A DNA stretch of 64,000 nt, taken from the NCBI GenBank assembly GCA_021292165.1, contig CM037877.1, positions 129,698,274 to 129,762,273 of the forward strand, in the 5' to 3' direction. Position 1 is the stretch's first letter. Every line of letters begins with the position of its first letter. This DNA comes from Shinisaurus crocodilurus. Lineage: Eukaryota; Chordata; Lepidosauria; Squamata; Shinisauridae. The position numbers were made by a program, and so were the translations under genes. Positions 32,452 to 45,000 of the stretch are shown in pieces. The notes beneath the pieces are model-generated. The model was not told where the DNA came from. It searched no databases and saw only the letters and a program-made list of their open reading frames with translations.

Positions 32452-32765
32452 TAAATTGAAAATTGACAAATCACCTGGTCTGGATGGCATCCTCCCGAGA
32501 GTTCTCAACTCAAATATGAAATCACTGAGTTTCTAACAAAAATAATGTAACTTGTCCCTAAAATAAGCCTCTGTACCTGAAGACTGGAAATTATAGGCCA
32601 GTTAGCTTAATGTCTGTTTCAGGTAAATTGGTGGAAAACATTATTAAAGATAAACGTAAGCATTTAGAAGAGCAAGCCTTGCTAAAGAAAAATTAGCATA
32701 GCTTTTGCAAAGCTAGGTCCTGCCTCATTAGAGCTCTTTGAGATCGACAAACATGGATAGAGGTG
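32452..32765 (+). mobile_element. LINE reverse transcriptase relic, CR1-like
   Basis: Decayed frame with KSPGLDGILPRVLN, NYRPVSLMSVSGKLVENIIK and HSFCKARSCL, the 5' motifs of a CR1/L3-type reverse transcriptase. Confidence 0.7.
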
Positions 32766-32842
32766 GTTTCCCATGCTGGCTGGGTATGTTGGGAGCTGTG
32801 GGCCAGCAACATCTGTGGACCCAAGGTTGGGAACCACTGTGC
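32766..32842. mobile_element. Palindromic MITE, family B, half copy
   Basis: GGTTTCCCATGCTGGCTGGG, then GCCAGCAACATCTGTGGACC, CAAGGTTGGGAACCACTG. Confidence 0.65.
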
Positions 32843-32914
32843 CCTTACAAAATGGCTTTGCCATTCTCATCTCATTTAGCTCTATATTGTCACTGCTAGA
32901 CCCATCCATGAGAG

Positions 32915-33025
32915 TCCATAACTGGCCAAAAGTCTCCCAGTGAGCTTCATGGCTAAGTGGGGACTAGAAACCAGATCCCCAAGTCCCAGGCCAACACTCA
33001 AACCACTATGCCACACTGGCTTCCC
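32915..33025 (-). mobile_element. SINE fragment, Sauria/Squam-like head
   Basis: Complement of the head: CAAAAGTCTCCCAGTGAGCT, CACTATGCCACACTGGCTTC. Confidence 0.78.
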
Positions 33026-35088
33026 CTACTTTGTCAGTTAGCCCTAGAACTTCATTTCCTTTCACTTTTATTTGACTCAGTTCCTCAGACACCTTCCCTG
33101 AACAAGTCAGTTCACGCATGGGTATCTATCCTATACCTTTTGCAGATGTAACAAATTTACTCAGCTTCTCGACTGCAATCTCCCTCTTCTCCTTTAGCAC
33201 ACCTTTCACTCCCTTGTCATCTAACAGCCAAAATGCCTCCCTTGCTGGTTTCCTGCTTCTGATGTATTTTAATGAGTGTTTGTTGTTAGTCTTACTGTTT
33301 CTAGCAAAATGCTCCTTGAATTATTTTTAAAATTTCCTTTAGGGCCAAACCAGATGTGACACCACTCGTGTTAATGGTTAACCCCCACCTCCTTGACTGG
33401 GTCCCAATCCGGATCAGCCCCCCTTGCCTGCTATTTACTCTAAAAACAAAAACACAGAAAAAAACACATGCAATTGCTAATTGTGTGAATGGCATCATTT
33501 CCTTGGCCCTTATTGTTATATTTCTTTTGCCAGTTTTTTCTTCCTTTTTTGTTCTCATCATTTGAGGTTGTGACAAACCCCTACTTCTGAAATATCCCTA
33601 CTTCTGATATTCATAGTGCCTCCTAGAGCATTTGATCAGTTGTTACCCTGCCAGGCAACCTCACCAACCTGAATAGATTTATCTAGCCTTATCTCACTTT
33701 TTTGTCTTAAAAATGCAACCAAACTGTAACCCTTAAAAAAAAAAAAAGTTAACTGGCTCAAATCAGCTCGGGCTATTGATATGTAAGGTTCCAGTGGGTC
33801 CAGCCACTAGGTAATTTTCTGATTTGCTGGCTAGACCACTGATATCAGAGATGGAGACTATTATGACAGGAGGTTCATCCTGACTGGTGGCAGCCAATCA
33901 GACATTCTTTTCCTGGGGAACCCTTCTGAAGAAGGGGTCCATCAGGATGAAAAGGCATCCCCCTCCTGGTCTTGTAACAGAGCCAGACTTCCATTTTCTG
34001 ACTTCTTCCGTCTCTCAACTTCCTTGACACTGTTTGCTAAACATGCTAGCATCCTCTTGCATTTGGTGATGCCTTTTTGATCTGTAGTATGCATTCTCAT
34101 TGAGCTCTCCTCTGTAGCTCATTGTCCCTCACTTTCCATGTTCCCCTCCTTAAGTATTTGCAACCCAAATTTGTTCTCTTCTGTACAGATCTTTGTACGT
34201 TCTCCTCAGCTGGCCGTTCTTCGTTTCCCCCCGAATAATACAGCCAGGTTCCTTTTACGGTTCCTTCTTCCCCCTACAACCCCTCATTAACTTGACCTAA
34301 AATTCTCTACTGCCCTTTCACTTTGAAATCCAACTTTCTTTCCTACCTGGATCAGAAACTTCTCCATTTACTCCCCCTGCCCCAGCACTTTATCAAAATA
34401 ACCACCCTAAAAACCACTCTACCCTTGTTTCAGCTTTCTCTATAATTAGCTACTCACACATTTTTGCTAGGAAACATACTCACAGACCTATATTCCCCTC
34501 CCCCTGTACTTTGGGTTTGCATTTGCCCCCTTAATTTTCATGTAATGCCGTATGCTGTTTTATCTCTGCTTGCTAGGATGTTCAATGCATGAATTAAACA
34601 GTGTTACATTCATGTCTCTTTAACACCCTTCTAATCAGACACATACATATACTTTCTATGTATCTTGTTGTACCTACTGAACTGTTACTGACTTTCAACA
34701 TTCCTGTTGTCATTTAACATTGCCAGATAACCTTTTCATTTTAATATCTTATGAATGTATGATTTTAATTCTCCTTATGTATGATTTATATTTATTTTAA
34801 TGTTCTTTAATAAACAAACAAAAACATTTTCAAGTTCCTTTTCTGTGGTCTCTGACTTCCTTTACCCTTCAGGTGTCAGGTTTTCCAGCAGTGCCCAGTG
34901 TTCAGCATTTTAAAAATCCTTTATATATGTGTTCAGTTTACATGTATGTAATGTACATGCATACATTTACTAGCACACTGTATAACAAACCAGACTGTTC
35001 TCCAGAACTGTTCATCAGGCTGGATTTTAAGCAAAATGGGGCAGGGGGGAAGAAAGCTGGCTTGATATTGCCACAAAATCTTCATTTA
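33026..35088. other. Intergenic, no feature recognised
   Basis: Long pyrimidine-rich stretch (33020-34860). An A-rich end with AATAAACAAACAAAAAC at 34808 hints at an old retroposed 3' end on the + strand, but I cannot assign a family. Confidence 0.35.
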
Positions 35089-35180
35089 GGCTGAAATCCT
35101 ATACCCACTTTCCTTGGGAGTAAGCTGCATTGTACTCAGTGGGGCATACTTCTGAGTAGACATGTGTAGGATTGCGTTGT
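35089..35180. mobile_element. Short palindromic MITE, family E
   Basis: GCTGAAATCCTATACCCACT at the left and GACATGTGTAGGATTGCG at the right. The centre is GGGAGTAAGCTGCATTGTAC with a loose complement, CTTCTGAGTAGACATG. This layout is very common in lizard genomes. Confidence 0.6.
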
Positions 35181-36149
35181 CACTCAGTCACGGTCTTAAG
35201 ACCATGTAGGAGAGTGAGGAACCTTAGCTGTGTGGGTACAGAGAACAACAAAGTAGCGGGTTTCCACCTTGAATCTCAAAAGTGGTGCTTGGTGAGAAAG
35301 TATGACCAACTCCTATAAAAAGAACTTTATATAGCAGAAAGTTATGAGCAGAGCAGCCTGACAAGTACTTTCCAATTCCATCAGAGTGGAAGCAACTGTT
35401 TTGTCTTTGCAGGAAAATGGAGAGGTTTGGCCTCTAGAGGCATACATGCAGAGTCAGGATTTTTTGAACAATAAAGCACACATTTGTTTCTCATTTCTTA
35501 TGCCCCGTCTTCCCTCAAGGCAGCATTTCTACTGCAGGAACATTCTATTTTCTAAGCTTTCAATGCAATGCACTGTATTTGTACCAGGGAAAAGGCAGTT
35601 GTTCCCCCAGATAGTACAACTATTGTGTGCAATGTAATTTTTTTTTCCAGTGGTGAAGAACAGCAAGAAAGGCTGTTTCATGCAACACATGACCCTGGTT
35701 CACTACTGACTCATCATTTTGTGAATCCTTAATTTCATTTCACTTATTATAATCACAGGACACTATGAAGATGGGACGGGGGAAGGGTTTACTGTTTGTA
35801 TTGCATTGAAAAATGAAAAAAATCCTCATTGTTCCTTTTTGTGAGTAGCAAAATGGCATCATACAAAGGGGAAAGTAATTGAAGGAGAAAACAGGTTGCT
35901 GGAAGCTTAGCTGAATAATGGGAGGTTTTCCCTTCTATAATTACCCACCTATGGAAGTTTACATTTATATTCTTTTCTTGACACAAACAATATCATTGCC
36001 TTGGTACTTTACTCCAGAATAGTTCCCGTCTTTTGAGCTTGATCACTTCCTTTATTCAATGAAATATTCAGAAGGCCAGAAGAATGAGGTTATTCTCAGG
36101 GATTAAGCCCAAACCCCAGAATGGCACTAAGCATTGGGACAGATGGACT
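35181..36149. other. Intergenic, no feature recognised
   Basis: A/T-rich unique-looking sequence. Confidence 0.35.
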
Positions 36150-36328
36150 GGGTTACCATGACACAACAACCCATTGTGGGTAACTAGCCACAATGGGTTG
36201 CCATGTCATCCAAATTTAGACTGCTTCCCGCAAGGTGGCTTATTTTTCGGCAAGAAACCACCATGACAACGCATGGCTTGTTCTAGGGGTTGTTCGAAAC
36301 ATGATGGCTTGTCGTGTTGTCTGAACAC
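36150..36328. mobile_element. MITE, family D, diverged copy
   Basis: GGGTTACCATGACACAACAA at the left, GGCTTGTCGTGTTGTCTGAA at the right, 179 bp. It shares TTGTTCTAGGGTTTGTTC-type interior sequence with the copy at 21934. Confidence 0.72.
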
Positions 36329-37189
36329 AGGAGACCAATTCCATTGTGGGTTGTGGGGATTGGCTAGTAAAAACTACTTCGCACTCTCGCCCATGCTGCC
36401 ACCAGTGACAGCCCCTCCACCAAATGACCAGGAGTACTTTGGCGAGACTGTCACTGGTTTGCCACCTCCCCCCCCCACACACTCACACTTTTTCAGGCCC
36501 AGAAATGTGCGTAAATGTCTTTGCATTTTTTTAAAAATTAATTTTTTTTAAAAAAAAAAGTTGTATGCCTTTCACAGGTGCACAAGTGCACATTTATGGC
36601 TGTACAATATATGTAGTCTTTCCTGGTCAATGTCCTTGTAAGATTCAGCTGTAAAAGGGAGGGAAGTGCAGTTGGTAATACAGATGGAAATTGACAAGGC
36701 AAGTCTGCATGTAAGCTAATTTGTGCACAGTTGCTGAGCGGTCAAATGAGAATCACTGGTAAAGGGGGGGAAAGCAGAAGTAGGTGCACCAAAAAGGAGG
36801 CGGTGACCAGATCTCCCCCTCAGCAATGTAATCCTCTCAATTTCAAGTGTTGAACTGACAGTTCTCAGTGCCCTCTACATTTTTTACACTTGCCTGAGTC
36901 TCCAGTTACTCCAGAAAGGGGAGAGATTACCTCCCCCCCCCGTACTTTTCAGAGAACTTACTGCTGTGATTACTGCAGTTCCCTGATAGTTGTAAAAAAA
37001 CAAACAAACAAACAAAAAAACTCCAAGAAGGTGGCTGAATGGGACACCCCATTCTGCCACCTCTAAGCGTTTGAGGTTTTTTAAAAAATGTCTGGAAAAT
37101 TTGCACATTTTTATTTGTCTGGAAAATATACACAGATTTCATGGCTGGGAAGTAAATGGAGGGGAAATTTGTGTTATATTTCCCCTCCA

Positions 37190-37640
37190 ATTACTTTCCA
37201 GCCATGAAATCTGTGTATATTTCCCCTCCATTTACTTCCCAGCCATGAAATCTGCATATATATTTCCTTTCCATTTATTTGCTAGCCATGAAATCTGCAT
37301 ATATTTCCCCTCCATTTACTTTCTAGCCATGAAATCTGTGTATATTTCCCCTCCATTTACTTCCCAGCCATGAAATCTGTGTATATTTCCCCTCCAATTA
37401 CTTTCCAGCCATGAAATCTGTGTATATTTCCCCTCCATTTACTTCCCAGCCATGAAATCTGCATATATTTCCTTTCCATTTATTTCCTAGCCATTAAATC
37501 TGCATATATTTCCCCTCCAATTACTTTCTAGCCATGAAATCTGTGTATATTTCCCCTCCATTTACTTCCCAGCCATTAAATCTACATATATTTCCCCTCC
37601 ATTTACTTCCCAGTCATGAAATTTGCATCTATTTCCCAGT
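37190..37640 (+). repeat. 41-bp minisatellite at the foldback apex
   Basis: Eleven units of about 41 bp: AGCCATGAAATCTGTGTATA, then TTTCCCCTCCATTTACTTCC. One unit at 37118-37165 stands in the opposite orientation and starts the palindrome. Confidence 0.93.
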
Positions 37641-38109
37641 CAAAAAAATGTGCAAATTTTCAAGACATTAAAAAAAACAAAAAAACCCCACAAACTCTTA
37701 GAGATGGCAGAATGGGACATCCCATTTATTTATTTTTTCAGGATTTATTTTTTTAGAATTGTCAGGGAACTACAGTAACCACAGCAATAAGTGCTCCAAA
37801 AAGGTGTGTGTGGGGGGTAATACCTCCCCTTTCTGCAGTAGCTGGAGACTGGGGAAATGTCAAAAATATAGAGGGCACTGAAAACTGTCGGATCACATTG
37901 CTAAGTGTGTTTTTATTTTTAAACCCTTTACCAGTGATTTTCAGCTTGACAGCTTGGCAACTGTGCACAAATTAGCCTATATGCAATCTCGCCTTGTCAA
38001 TCTGTTACTTACTGCACTTCACCACTGCCTTTGACAGCTTAACCAGGTAAGGACATTGACCAGGCAGGAGTATATATAACAGAAAGCCATAAATGCACAC
38101 TTTCGCACC

Positions 38110-38142
38110 TGCGAAAGATACACACACACATACACACACACA
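38110..38142. repeat. (CA)n microsatellite
   Basis: CACACACACATACACACACA run in the right foldback arm. Confidence 0.88.
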
Positions 38143-38825
38143 AATTATGAACACAACTGCATAATTTTCTGGGATCAAATTTAAATAAAAAATATGACCC
38201 CAATTGTGCATTTTTGAGGCTCTGGAAAAAAACACACAGCTGCAAACAAAAAGAGGTAGCAATCGGAGCAGGGAGGGGGAGATAAGACAGGTTCTGCTGA
38301 GAAGGACACTGGGATACCAGCTGGAGGACTGAGGGGGCAGGAGGGGAAGAACAACCCACAGTGAGCCCAATCATCTGGTGCACCACGGATTGTTCCGTGA
38401 ACGACCAATCCACCATGGTTTATTCACAGGGTGGCTTAGTGCCAACCATGTATGCCGCCATTGCCTTGGCAAAGTATTGGCACCTACTAATTGCCTGTGG
38501 CTGTGACAATAGTTAATGGCTCAAAGTCATATAGGCAGGACTTGGCCAGGCCAGGAATTATGGCAAGAACTGAGGTTGCACACATAGGATTGTACTGTGA
38601 TTGTCAGAATTCTGAGTCAAGTATTTTGGATTATCTCCTCTGACCTGGTTCTCCTCTGAACCAGTCTGCTGAATGAATCTGAGCAAGGTTGCTTCCAGAT
38701 GAGGCTTTTATCCTACCATCTCCCTGAATTTATGGAATTTTATGGGGGGTCCAGATGATGTCATCTTCAGCACATAATCTTCCTGTGGTTTCCCACTGTT
38801 TCTTATGTCTTTTTTCTTAATGCAG

Positions 38826-39497
38826 AAAATCTGTTACGTACTCTCGTTTGGATTACAGCAATGCATTATACATGGGGCTGCCTTTGAAAACGGTCCGGAA
38901 ACTTCAGCTGGTCCAAAATAGGGCAGCGAGATTGTTAATGGGGACTGGCCGATATGAACATATTATGCCAATGCTTTCTCATCTGTATTGGCTGCCAGTC
39001 TGTTTCCGGGCCCAATTCAAAGTGCTAGTACTTACATTCAAAGCCCTAAACGGCTTGGGGCCAGGGTATCTGAAGGATTGTCTCCACCCATATGTACCTG
39101 CCTGGACACCAAGATCTTCCTCAGCGGTCCTTCTCCGAGAGCCCCTGCCAAAGGAAGTGAGGCAGGTGGCTACCAGGAGGAGGGCCTTTTCTGCGGTGGC
39201 ACCCCGGTTATGGAATGAGCTCCCCAAAGAGGTTCGCCTGGCACCTACTTTGTATTCTTTCCGGTGCCAGGTGAAGACCTTTCTATTCTCCCAGGCATTT
39301 TAATCATCTTAATTATTTTAATCTTGTAGCTGTTTTTAACTCTGCTGCTAGCTCTGCTGTTTGTTTTTAATCTGTGGTTTTAAGTTTTATATTTATTTTA
39401 TATTGTATTTTATGGTTTTAACTGTAGTAAACCGCCCAGAGAGCTTTGGCTATTGGGCGGTATAAAAATGTATTAAATAAATAAATAAATAAATAAA
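38826..39497 (+). mobile_element. L2 LINE 3' end with ORF2 C-terminus
   Basis: An open frame of 151 residues (38848-39303) carries the L2-type ORF2 end: LDYSNALYMGLP, KLQLVQNRAARLL, LSHLYWLPVCFRAQFKVL, LTFKALNGLGPGYL, RRRAFSAVAPRLWNELPKEV. Then comes a 3' UTR, CCGCCCAGAGAGCTTTGGC, and an (AAAT)n tail. The intact frame suggests fairly recent insertion; the reverse transcriptase is missing through 5' truncation. Confidence 0.92.
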
Positions 39498-40399
39498 GAC
39501 AGAATAGCTGCACGATGCCTCCTGACTGTTAGTGCTAGGACCCCTTCATCTGGAAACACCCCAAGTCACATTTTTCATGTCCTTGTTGCCCAGTTGTAAC
39601 CCAAGGAAAACTGCATGGTGGGGGAAGAAATGACTATTCAGGGAGTTATGAAGAGGCTGGGTGCTTTTAAATGACTTGCACGGCAACAATTACATCACTT
39701 GGGACTTCCTTCCCATTGGAAAAAAATCAGATGAGTCATAATGTGATGAAAGCTGCAAAGAGAGGATGAAGCAAGTCATACTTCTAAGACACTAATATGA
39801 ACAAGGGAAACGGAATCTCCTCTGGAGTGAGATATATATGACCTGACCCCACATCTGGAGTTTATGCAGATCACCCATAGGATGGTGTGTGTTCCCCCTT
39901 TGCATGTTACACCAACATCACTCCAGATTTCTCTTTGGCTCCTCAGTCCCAATCAATCTTCGGGCGGGGGAGGCAATAAAGACAGAGAATTGTTACTATT
40001 TAAAAAGACACATTTGCTAGGCAGAAAAGCAAAGACAGCTTTTCTTCATTTCACCTGACCAGTTTTAGCTGAGGTAATTTCCCTGTGCAAAGCTGAAGCT
40101 AGTCATCTCTAGCTCTGAGCCGGATTAACAGGGTGGCACACTAGGCCAGCCGTATGGCTCCCTGCCACCCCCGCTGCCCACAATAAGATGGCCACTAAGC
40201 TGGAGGGAGGCTTCCTCCTGTTTCAGACCAAAGTGGTCTCACAGCCCATGGTGATGCCCACCACAGGAACGTAAACTCTGGGCCTCTCAGGTTTCTCTTA
40301 TGCATGGCACACCGTCATTCCCTAACTGAAAGATCTTTGGTGTATGGCAGTTGTGCTCTGTATTTCTCTGCTAACCATGTTCAGAGGGGAAGCCAGATT
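39498..40399. other. Intergenic, no feature recognised
   Basis: No coding or repeat signature that I can support. Confidence 0.35.
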
Positions 40400-40520
40400 A
40401 GTCTGTTTCAGCAAAACAACGAAGAGCCTTGTAGCACTTAAAAGACAAACACATTTATTATGGTATATGCTTTCGACTCGAGTCCACTACATCCGATGCA
40501 TCTGTTGAAGTGATCTCTAG
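40400..40520 (-). repeat. Penelope-terminus-like repeat with hammerhead-like core
   Basis: On the - strand: GGATGTAGTGGACTCGAGTC directly followed by GAAAGCATACCATAATAAAT, then TTTTAAGTGCTACAAGGCTC. The core at 40469-40497 is compatible with a decayed CTGATGA-hairpin-GAAA hammerhead motif. Same family as the arms at 8040 and 8345. Confidence 0.6.
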
Positions 40521-41369
40521 TCCACAAGCCAGAATGCTTGTCTTCTAGCTGCTACAAGAATCTTTGTTGCATTTCTCTGTTTTGAGCCATTATGAACAGA
40601 AGGTACATGCTTTTGTATGGAACAGACTGCATTCTGATTTTAAATTCACTGCGATCGCAGGCTTAAATAGACTGGAAGTATATGGTGCTGTCACATTGTT
40701 AAAGCGAAGCACATCTTAGCATGGTCATTACTTGGATTACTCAGGATTATGCCCTGAGTTTATGAACAGACCAATGGGTTAAAATGTAATAAATGTTTGT
40801 CTCTAGATGTACCATATGTCCTGGGAGTTGAAGAGGAGCTCAAGGAGTGTGCAAAAGGTCAATGAGAAAGTGCTTAGTCCTTCACTTGAGATTATATAGG
40901 TTTCAACTGTACTCATGTGTATAAAGTAATTTCTTAAGACTCCACTGTCCTTGCATTTTCTCATATCCCAAAGCAAGGGACTGTGATCTATCTGGCTGCC
41001 AATGTACTCTTTAGTCTGCTCAAGTCATGGAATGTCTGTATTCCTGTAAAGCCAGGTGTGGGCTTCCATGGGTGTACATTCTTCCACTTGATTAATGGTT
41101 GTAATGCTTAATGGATGCTTAATGGAGCAGAATTGTACTGTTACCAGACATCTTTACATCTGGTTTTCAGATCCTTTCAGTTTATGGCTAAATGGCTTGA
41201 ACAGTCACTGCCGCAAACAGTTCTGTTCCAGTTCTCAAGGGCTTAGTTAAGTTCTGACTCTAGTCAGAGCAGGTATATGGTCCCTGGGAGCAGCTTACTG
41301 CTTTGATCAACTGGCTGTATGCCAGCTCAAAGCCTTGCTCAGCACCTCTACCAATCTCATCTGGACTTT
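40521..41369. other. Intergenic, no feature recognised
   Basis: A/T-rich sequence. Nothing supported. Confidence 0.35.
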
Positions 41370-41700
41370 TATTTATAATTTCTATCCCGTCTGTGCCTCA
41401 TAAATGAGATACTCAAGGTGATTCACAAACAGATTAACATCATCCAAAGACTAAAAACAGAGATGATTAAGCAACAGCAGCATATAGAAGCAACAAAATA
41501 AACCAGTAATAAGATTGTTTTTAGGGCCAGGCAAGCCATATGCCCACCAAAACAAAAACACTTTGGTCTGGAACCTAATGACCAATCTAATCTCCTGGGG
41601 TAGGAAGATCCATAGCCTTGGCACCAAAACAGAGAAGGACCTCTTCCCTTTCCCCACCAGTCTACTTCTGACAGAGGTGGAAGATAGAGCAAAGCTTCAC
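41370..41700 (-). mobile_element. L2-like LINE 3' end
   Basis: The - strand frame reads KRSFSVLVPRLWIFLPQEIR, LVIRFQTKVFLF, similar to the L2 ORF2 end. It is followed by AATCACCTTGAGTATCTCAT-type 3' sequence near 41410. Confidence 0.7.
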
Positions 41701-41714
41701 CTGATGATCTGCAT

Positions 41715-42020
41715 CAGTTTTCTCCAACCTTGGGTTTCATAGATTTCATAGATCATACAGTTGGAAGGAGCCTACAAGGCTATTGAGTCCCCCTGCTCAA
41801 TGCAGGAAACTAGAGGAGGGGTCTCCCATCCAAGTAATAACCAGGCCTGACCCTGCTTAGCTTTCCACACTCAGACAAGCTGAGCCAGCGTGAGCCACAG
41901 GCCTGTCCCCAGATGTTTTTGGCCTATAACTCCCAGCATGCCCCAGCCAGTGTAGCTGACTGGGGCATGCTGGGAGTTGTAGGCCAAAAACATCTGGGGA
42001 CCCAAGGTTGGAGAACACTG
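41715..42020. mobile_element. Palindromic hAT-type MITE, family A, split by a 5S SINE
   Basis: CAGTTTTCTCCAACCTTGGG at the left, TTGGAGAACACTG at the right, flanked by ATCTGCAT and ATCTACAT (7 of 8). The element is interrupted after CCTTGGGT by the SINE at 41738-41908 and resumes with TCCCCAGATG. Confidence 0.9.
41738..41908 (-). mobile_element. 5S rRNA-derived SINE with CR1-like tail
   Basis: Inverted copy of the element at 6481: GGTCTCCCATCCAAGTAATA, ACCAGGCCTGACCCTGCTTA and GCTTTCCACACTCAGACAAG on the + strand are the complement of the 5S region. The CR1-like tail is at the left (GATCATACAGTTGGAAGGAG). Confidence 0.88.
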
Positions 42021-42029
42021 ATCTACATG

Positions 42030-45000
42030 GACAAGCCGGTGTTCCCAAAGGAGATGCCTCTTTAACTGACCACCAGGTCCTAAGTCATTTAGGGGTTTAA
42101 AGGTAATACCCAGCACTCTGAATTGGGCTCAGAAACAAACAAAAAGCCAGCTGAGATGAAATAGCAATGGAGTTGCAGGCTCCAAAGGGACAGGACAGGT
42201 TTGCATTGTAAACCTAATTTGAAATGCATCTGCTTATGTCAACATATTGAAACTGGGGGGTAGATGTAGTGGTACAGCTCTGAAAAGTGCACTGAATTTA
42301 AGAGGGCCACGTTTCTGCCTTTTTCAGTGCAAAACACGGTTAGGTAAAATTTCTACATGAAAACCATTCCTTGTATCCACTTGCATTTGTTTGAAAAAGT
42401 CCAGTTTAATATTCTCCTTGTCCTTTGTGGTATAATTGTACAAACTCAGAAAAAACCTGCAATAGTAGCAGACATATATGCAGCCATCACTGCCCTTCCC
42501 CCAATTAGACTTTGGATAATTATGGCTGAATTTCAATACAGAATACAAAAAGCAGAGGTTACTTGCTATTTTGTAATTAACGGGGATTTTTTTTTTTTAA
42601 AGAAGAATTGAGAGGCATGGCAAACCTTGACACAAAAGCAATCCTTCAGTAGGTGCAGTTAGGAACTCGTGATTTAGAATAACCTGATTCTGTTTGGACT
42701 GGATACAACTTTTAATACTGCATCACTTTGAGAAGCAGGTGACCAGCAGCATTTTGCCTCAGCACCAAATAGAAAATGTTACCCAACACTGCAACAAAAA
42801 GCATGGTGCTCACTTATCAGGTAGGCCAGCTCTCCAATCTATTGGGATTTGCACCAGAAATATCAACTCCTCATTCACATCAGTTTGAAAGTAGCCCCAA
42901 CCCTTTCTAACTTCCCAACAGTTTTGTGAAAGCAAGCATCCTCTGTGTGCAATAAGACCTTTCTAAACAAAGGTTTTTGTAAAACAGATGTGCAGCTATT
43001 TATTTGCTGTGCAGCTTCCAGACCTCCTCCCTGATAGCCACACTGCTATTATGGAGATGCTGCATTTGGGGGGCATTAGAAACACAGTATTTCATATCTA
43101 AGATTATACAATCCTTCCCCTAGATAGTCTAGCCTGGTAAAAAGAAGGTGGTTATGTAAATATCACAATTATTTACTTGATCATGCTTGGGGCCTGATTG
43201 GTGACAGAGCACACAAATCCTCCTCCCCTGCACTGTAGTACTCTGACCTAGGTATTTTTATCTGGCCTTTACAAAAAATTGTTGAGTCTGCATCACAATT
43301 CATTTCGTGAACTTTTCATTTTCTTGAGCTTTTTTAAAAAAAGGTTGAATGTTTCCCCTACTCAGCATGCATGCTTTTACCCTCAAAAACCAAATCACTT
43401 GAAAAACAATAACCTGAAACTTAAAAAAAAATAATCAAGGGGCAAACAGTGGTACAGCACCTCCCACAGTATGTGTAGACTGGACATCATGTTAGTGTTT
43501 TTGAATCAGAAACTGGAGAGACCGTTGCAAGGGATCAAATGATGTTGTCATGGCGTGATAGGAGTTAATCAGAGGTAAATCAGAGGGACTGTGAAAGGAG
43601 CTTCTCTAGTCTGGTCAGCTTCTCTGCTGGCTACACCAAGAACTTGAGTAGAAACTTTTTCTTTCCTGTCCCAAATGTTATTCCAGAGGCTTGCAAACAA
43701 GAGCCTTACACCTACCACATCCCCCATAAATAAAGGAAGCAGTCTTCTGTTTGCAATACATCATATATTTAACAATTTCTTAAAATTCCAGAGAAGTGAA
43801 ATGCAACATTGATTGAGCCTTTGTAAAATCCAGGGCTAAAGAGCAATGACCCCCCCCACACACACACAATGAATGTCAGTGTTGTTTTAAGGCACTCTGC
43901 AAAATCAGCTTTCCTCTTCCTTCTTTCCAATCTTTTCCAAATGGCAGAACACTTGATTTTTCCTCTCCAAAGTGACATCTACACTCCAGCTCCTATCAAT
44001 ATCTCTGGAAACTGGTAGCATCTACAACCGGAGCCAAAAAGAAAAACACCACAAAGGGAGAGAGGAGACAAATAGAGATGTGAGGGATGTCTGAAAAGAG
44101 CAGATTAGGAAAATCACACACTGAAGAGGACAGATGCAACTCTCTTCACCTCCTCCTCCCTTCCCCAGCTTAGCAGGATTTCTGTTTAAAGCTCCTAATC
44201 ATCATGTTGCAAAGGGAGAATGAAAAGCAAGGTGGAAGCTTAAGACAATAAGTAGCATATGTGACAAAGCCCTCCCTCCCTGTGTGTAGCTGTTTCAATG
44301 CAAACACCCCACATTCACTGCAAAGACTTTTTGTACTCAGGAGGTTGCCCAGAGGGTTGAACATGGGGGAAATCCCATTAAAATAAATAGATCAAATAAA
44401 TAAACAGAACAAATAATGTAGTCTGCACTTTAAAACAGTTCACTGTTTACAATCCAGAGCACACTGAGTGCTTGTTTCCCTGATGCAGGACATTAACACA
44501 AGCACAGAATTTGGTGTGGGGCTACACAGAATGCCATTTGGGAGGGCTGCTCCCTTAGGATAACACAGAGTCTGGCAGGGGTACAGCTTTCCTGCAAAAA
44601 AGGGCAATGGTTCTTTTGTTAGGATGCCACCACACAACTCTATGATTAGTGAGAGCCAAAGGAGATGCTGCTTCTATTCCTGAGGCTCCATAAGATGGAT
44701 ACTGTGTTTCTGACCTGAAAGTCCAAGTACCTGGGAATCTATCTACTGGCTTCAGATGTGAAGACAGACCAGGAGTTTTTTTCCTGCTCTTTCTGCCACC
44801 AGTCAGCCTGTCCCACTGCACAAGAAGTCTTTGGGATGGGATTTCCATGCAACCATCTCCATTGGAGGCTAGAATACGGTGGTGCAGAGGCACAGATGTG
44901 AAAATGGATATGCAGAAAAGGAAGTCAGACATTGGAGGAGCTTTAAATCCAGTTCCACAGGTGGAGAAGGTTTGGGGAATCCCATTCTGTGACCTGGTCT

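Larger units (their letters stand above)
36150..38455. mobile_element. Large foldback element with a tandem array at its apex
   Basis: The left arm (about 36480-37190) and right arm (about 37640-38230) are diverged inverted repeats over their length. Matching pieces: TCCTGGTCAATGTCCTT (36620) with AAGGACATTGACCAGG (38049); CAGTGCCCTCTACATTTTTT (36867) with ATATAGAGGGCACTGAAAAC (37867); GACACCCCATTCTGCCACCT (37045) with GATGGCAGAATGGGACATCC (37702). The outer left end is a family D MITE. No transposase ORF. The outer right boundary is approximate. Confidence 0.72.

Noticed and set aside
37190..37640. CRISPR-like direct repeats or a repeat-protein gene
   Set aside because: Units are contiguous without unique spacers, the genome is eukaryotic, and the translated repeats shift frame. 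It is a minisatellite.
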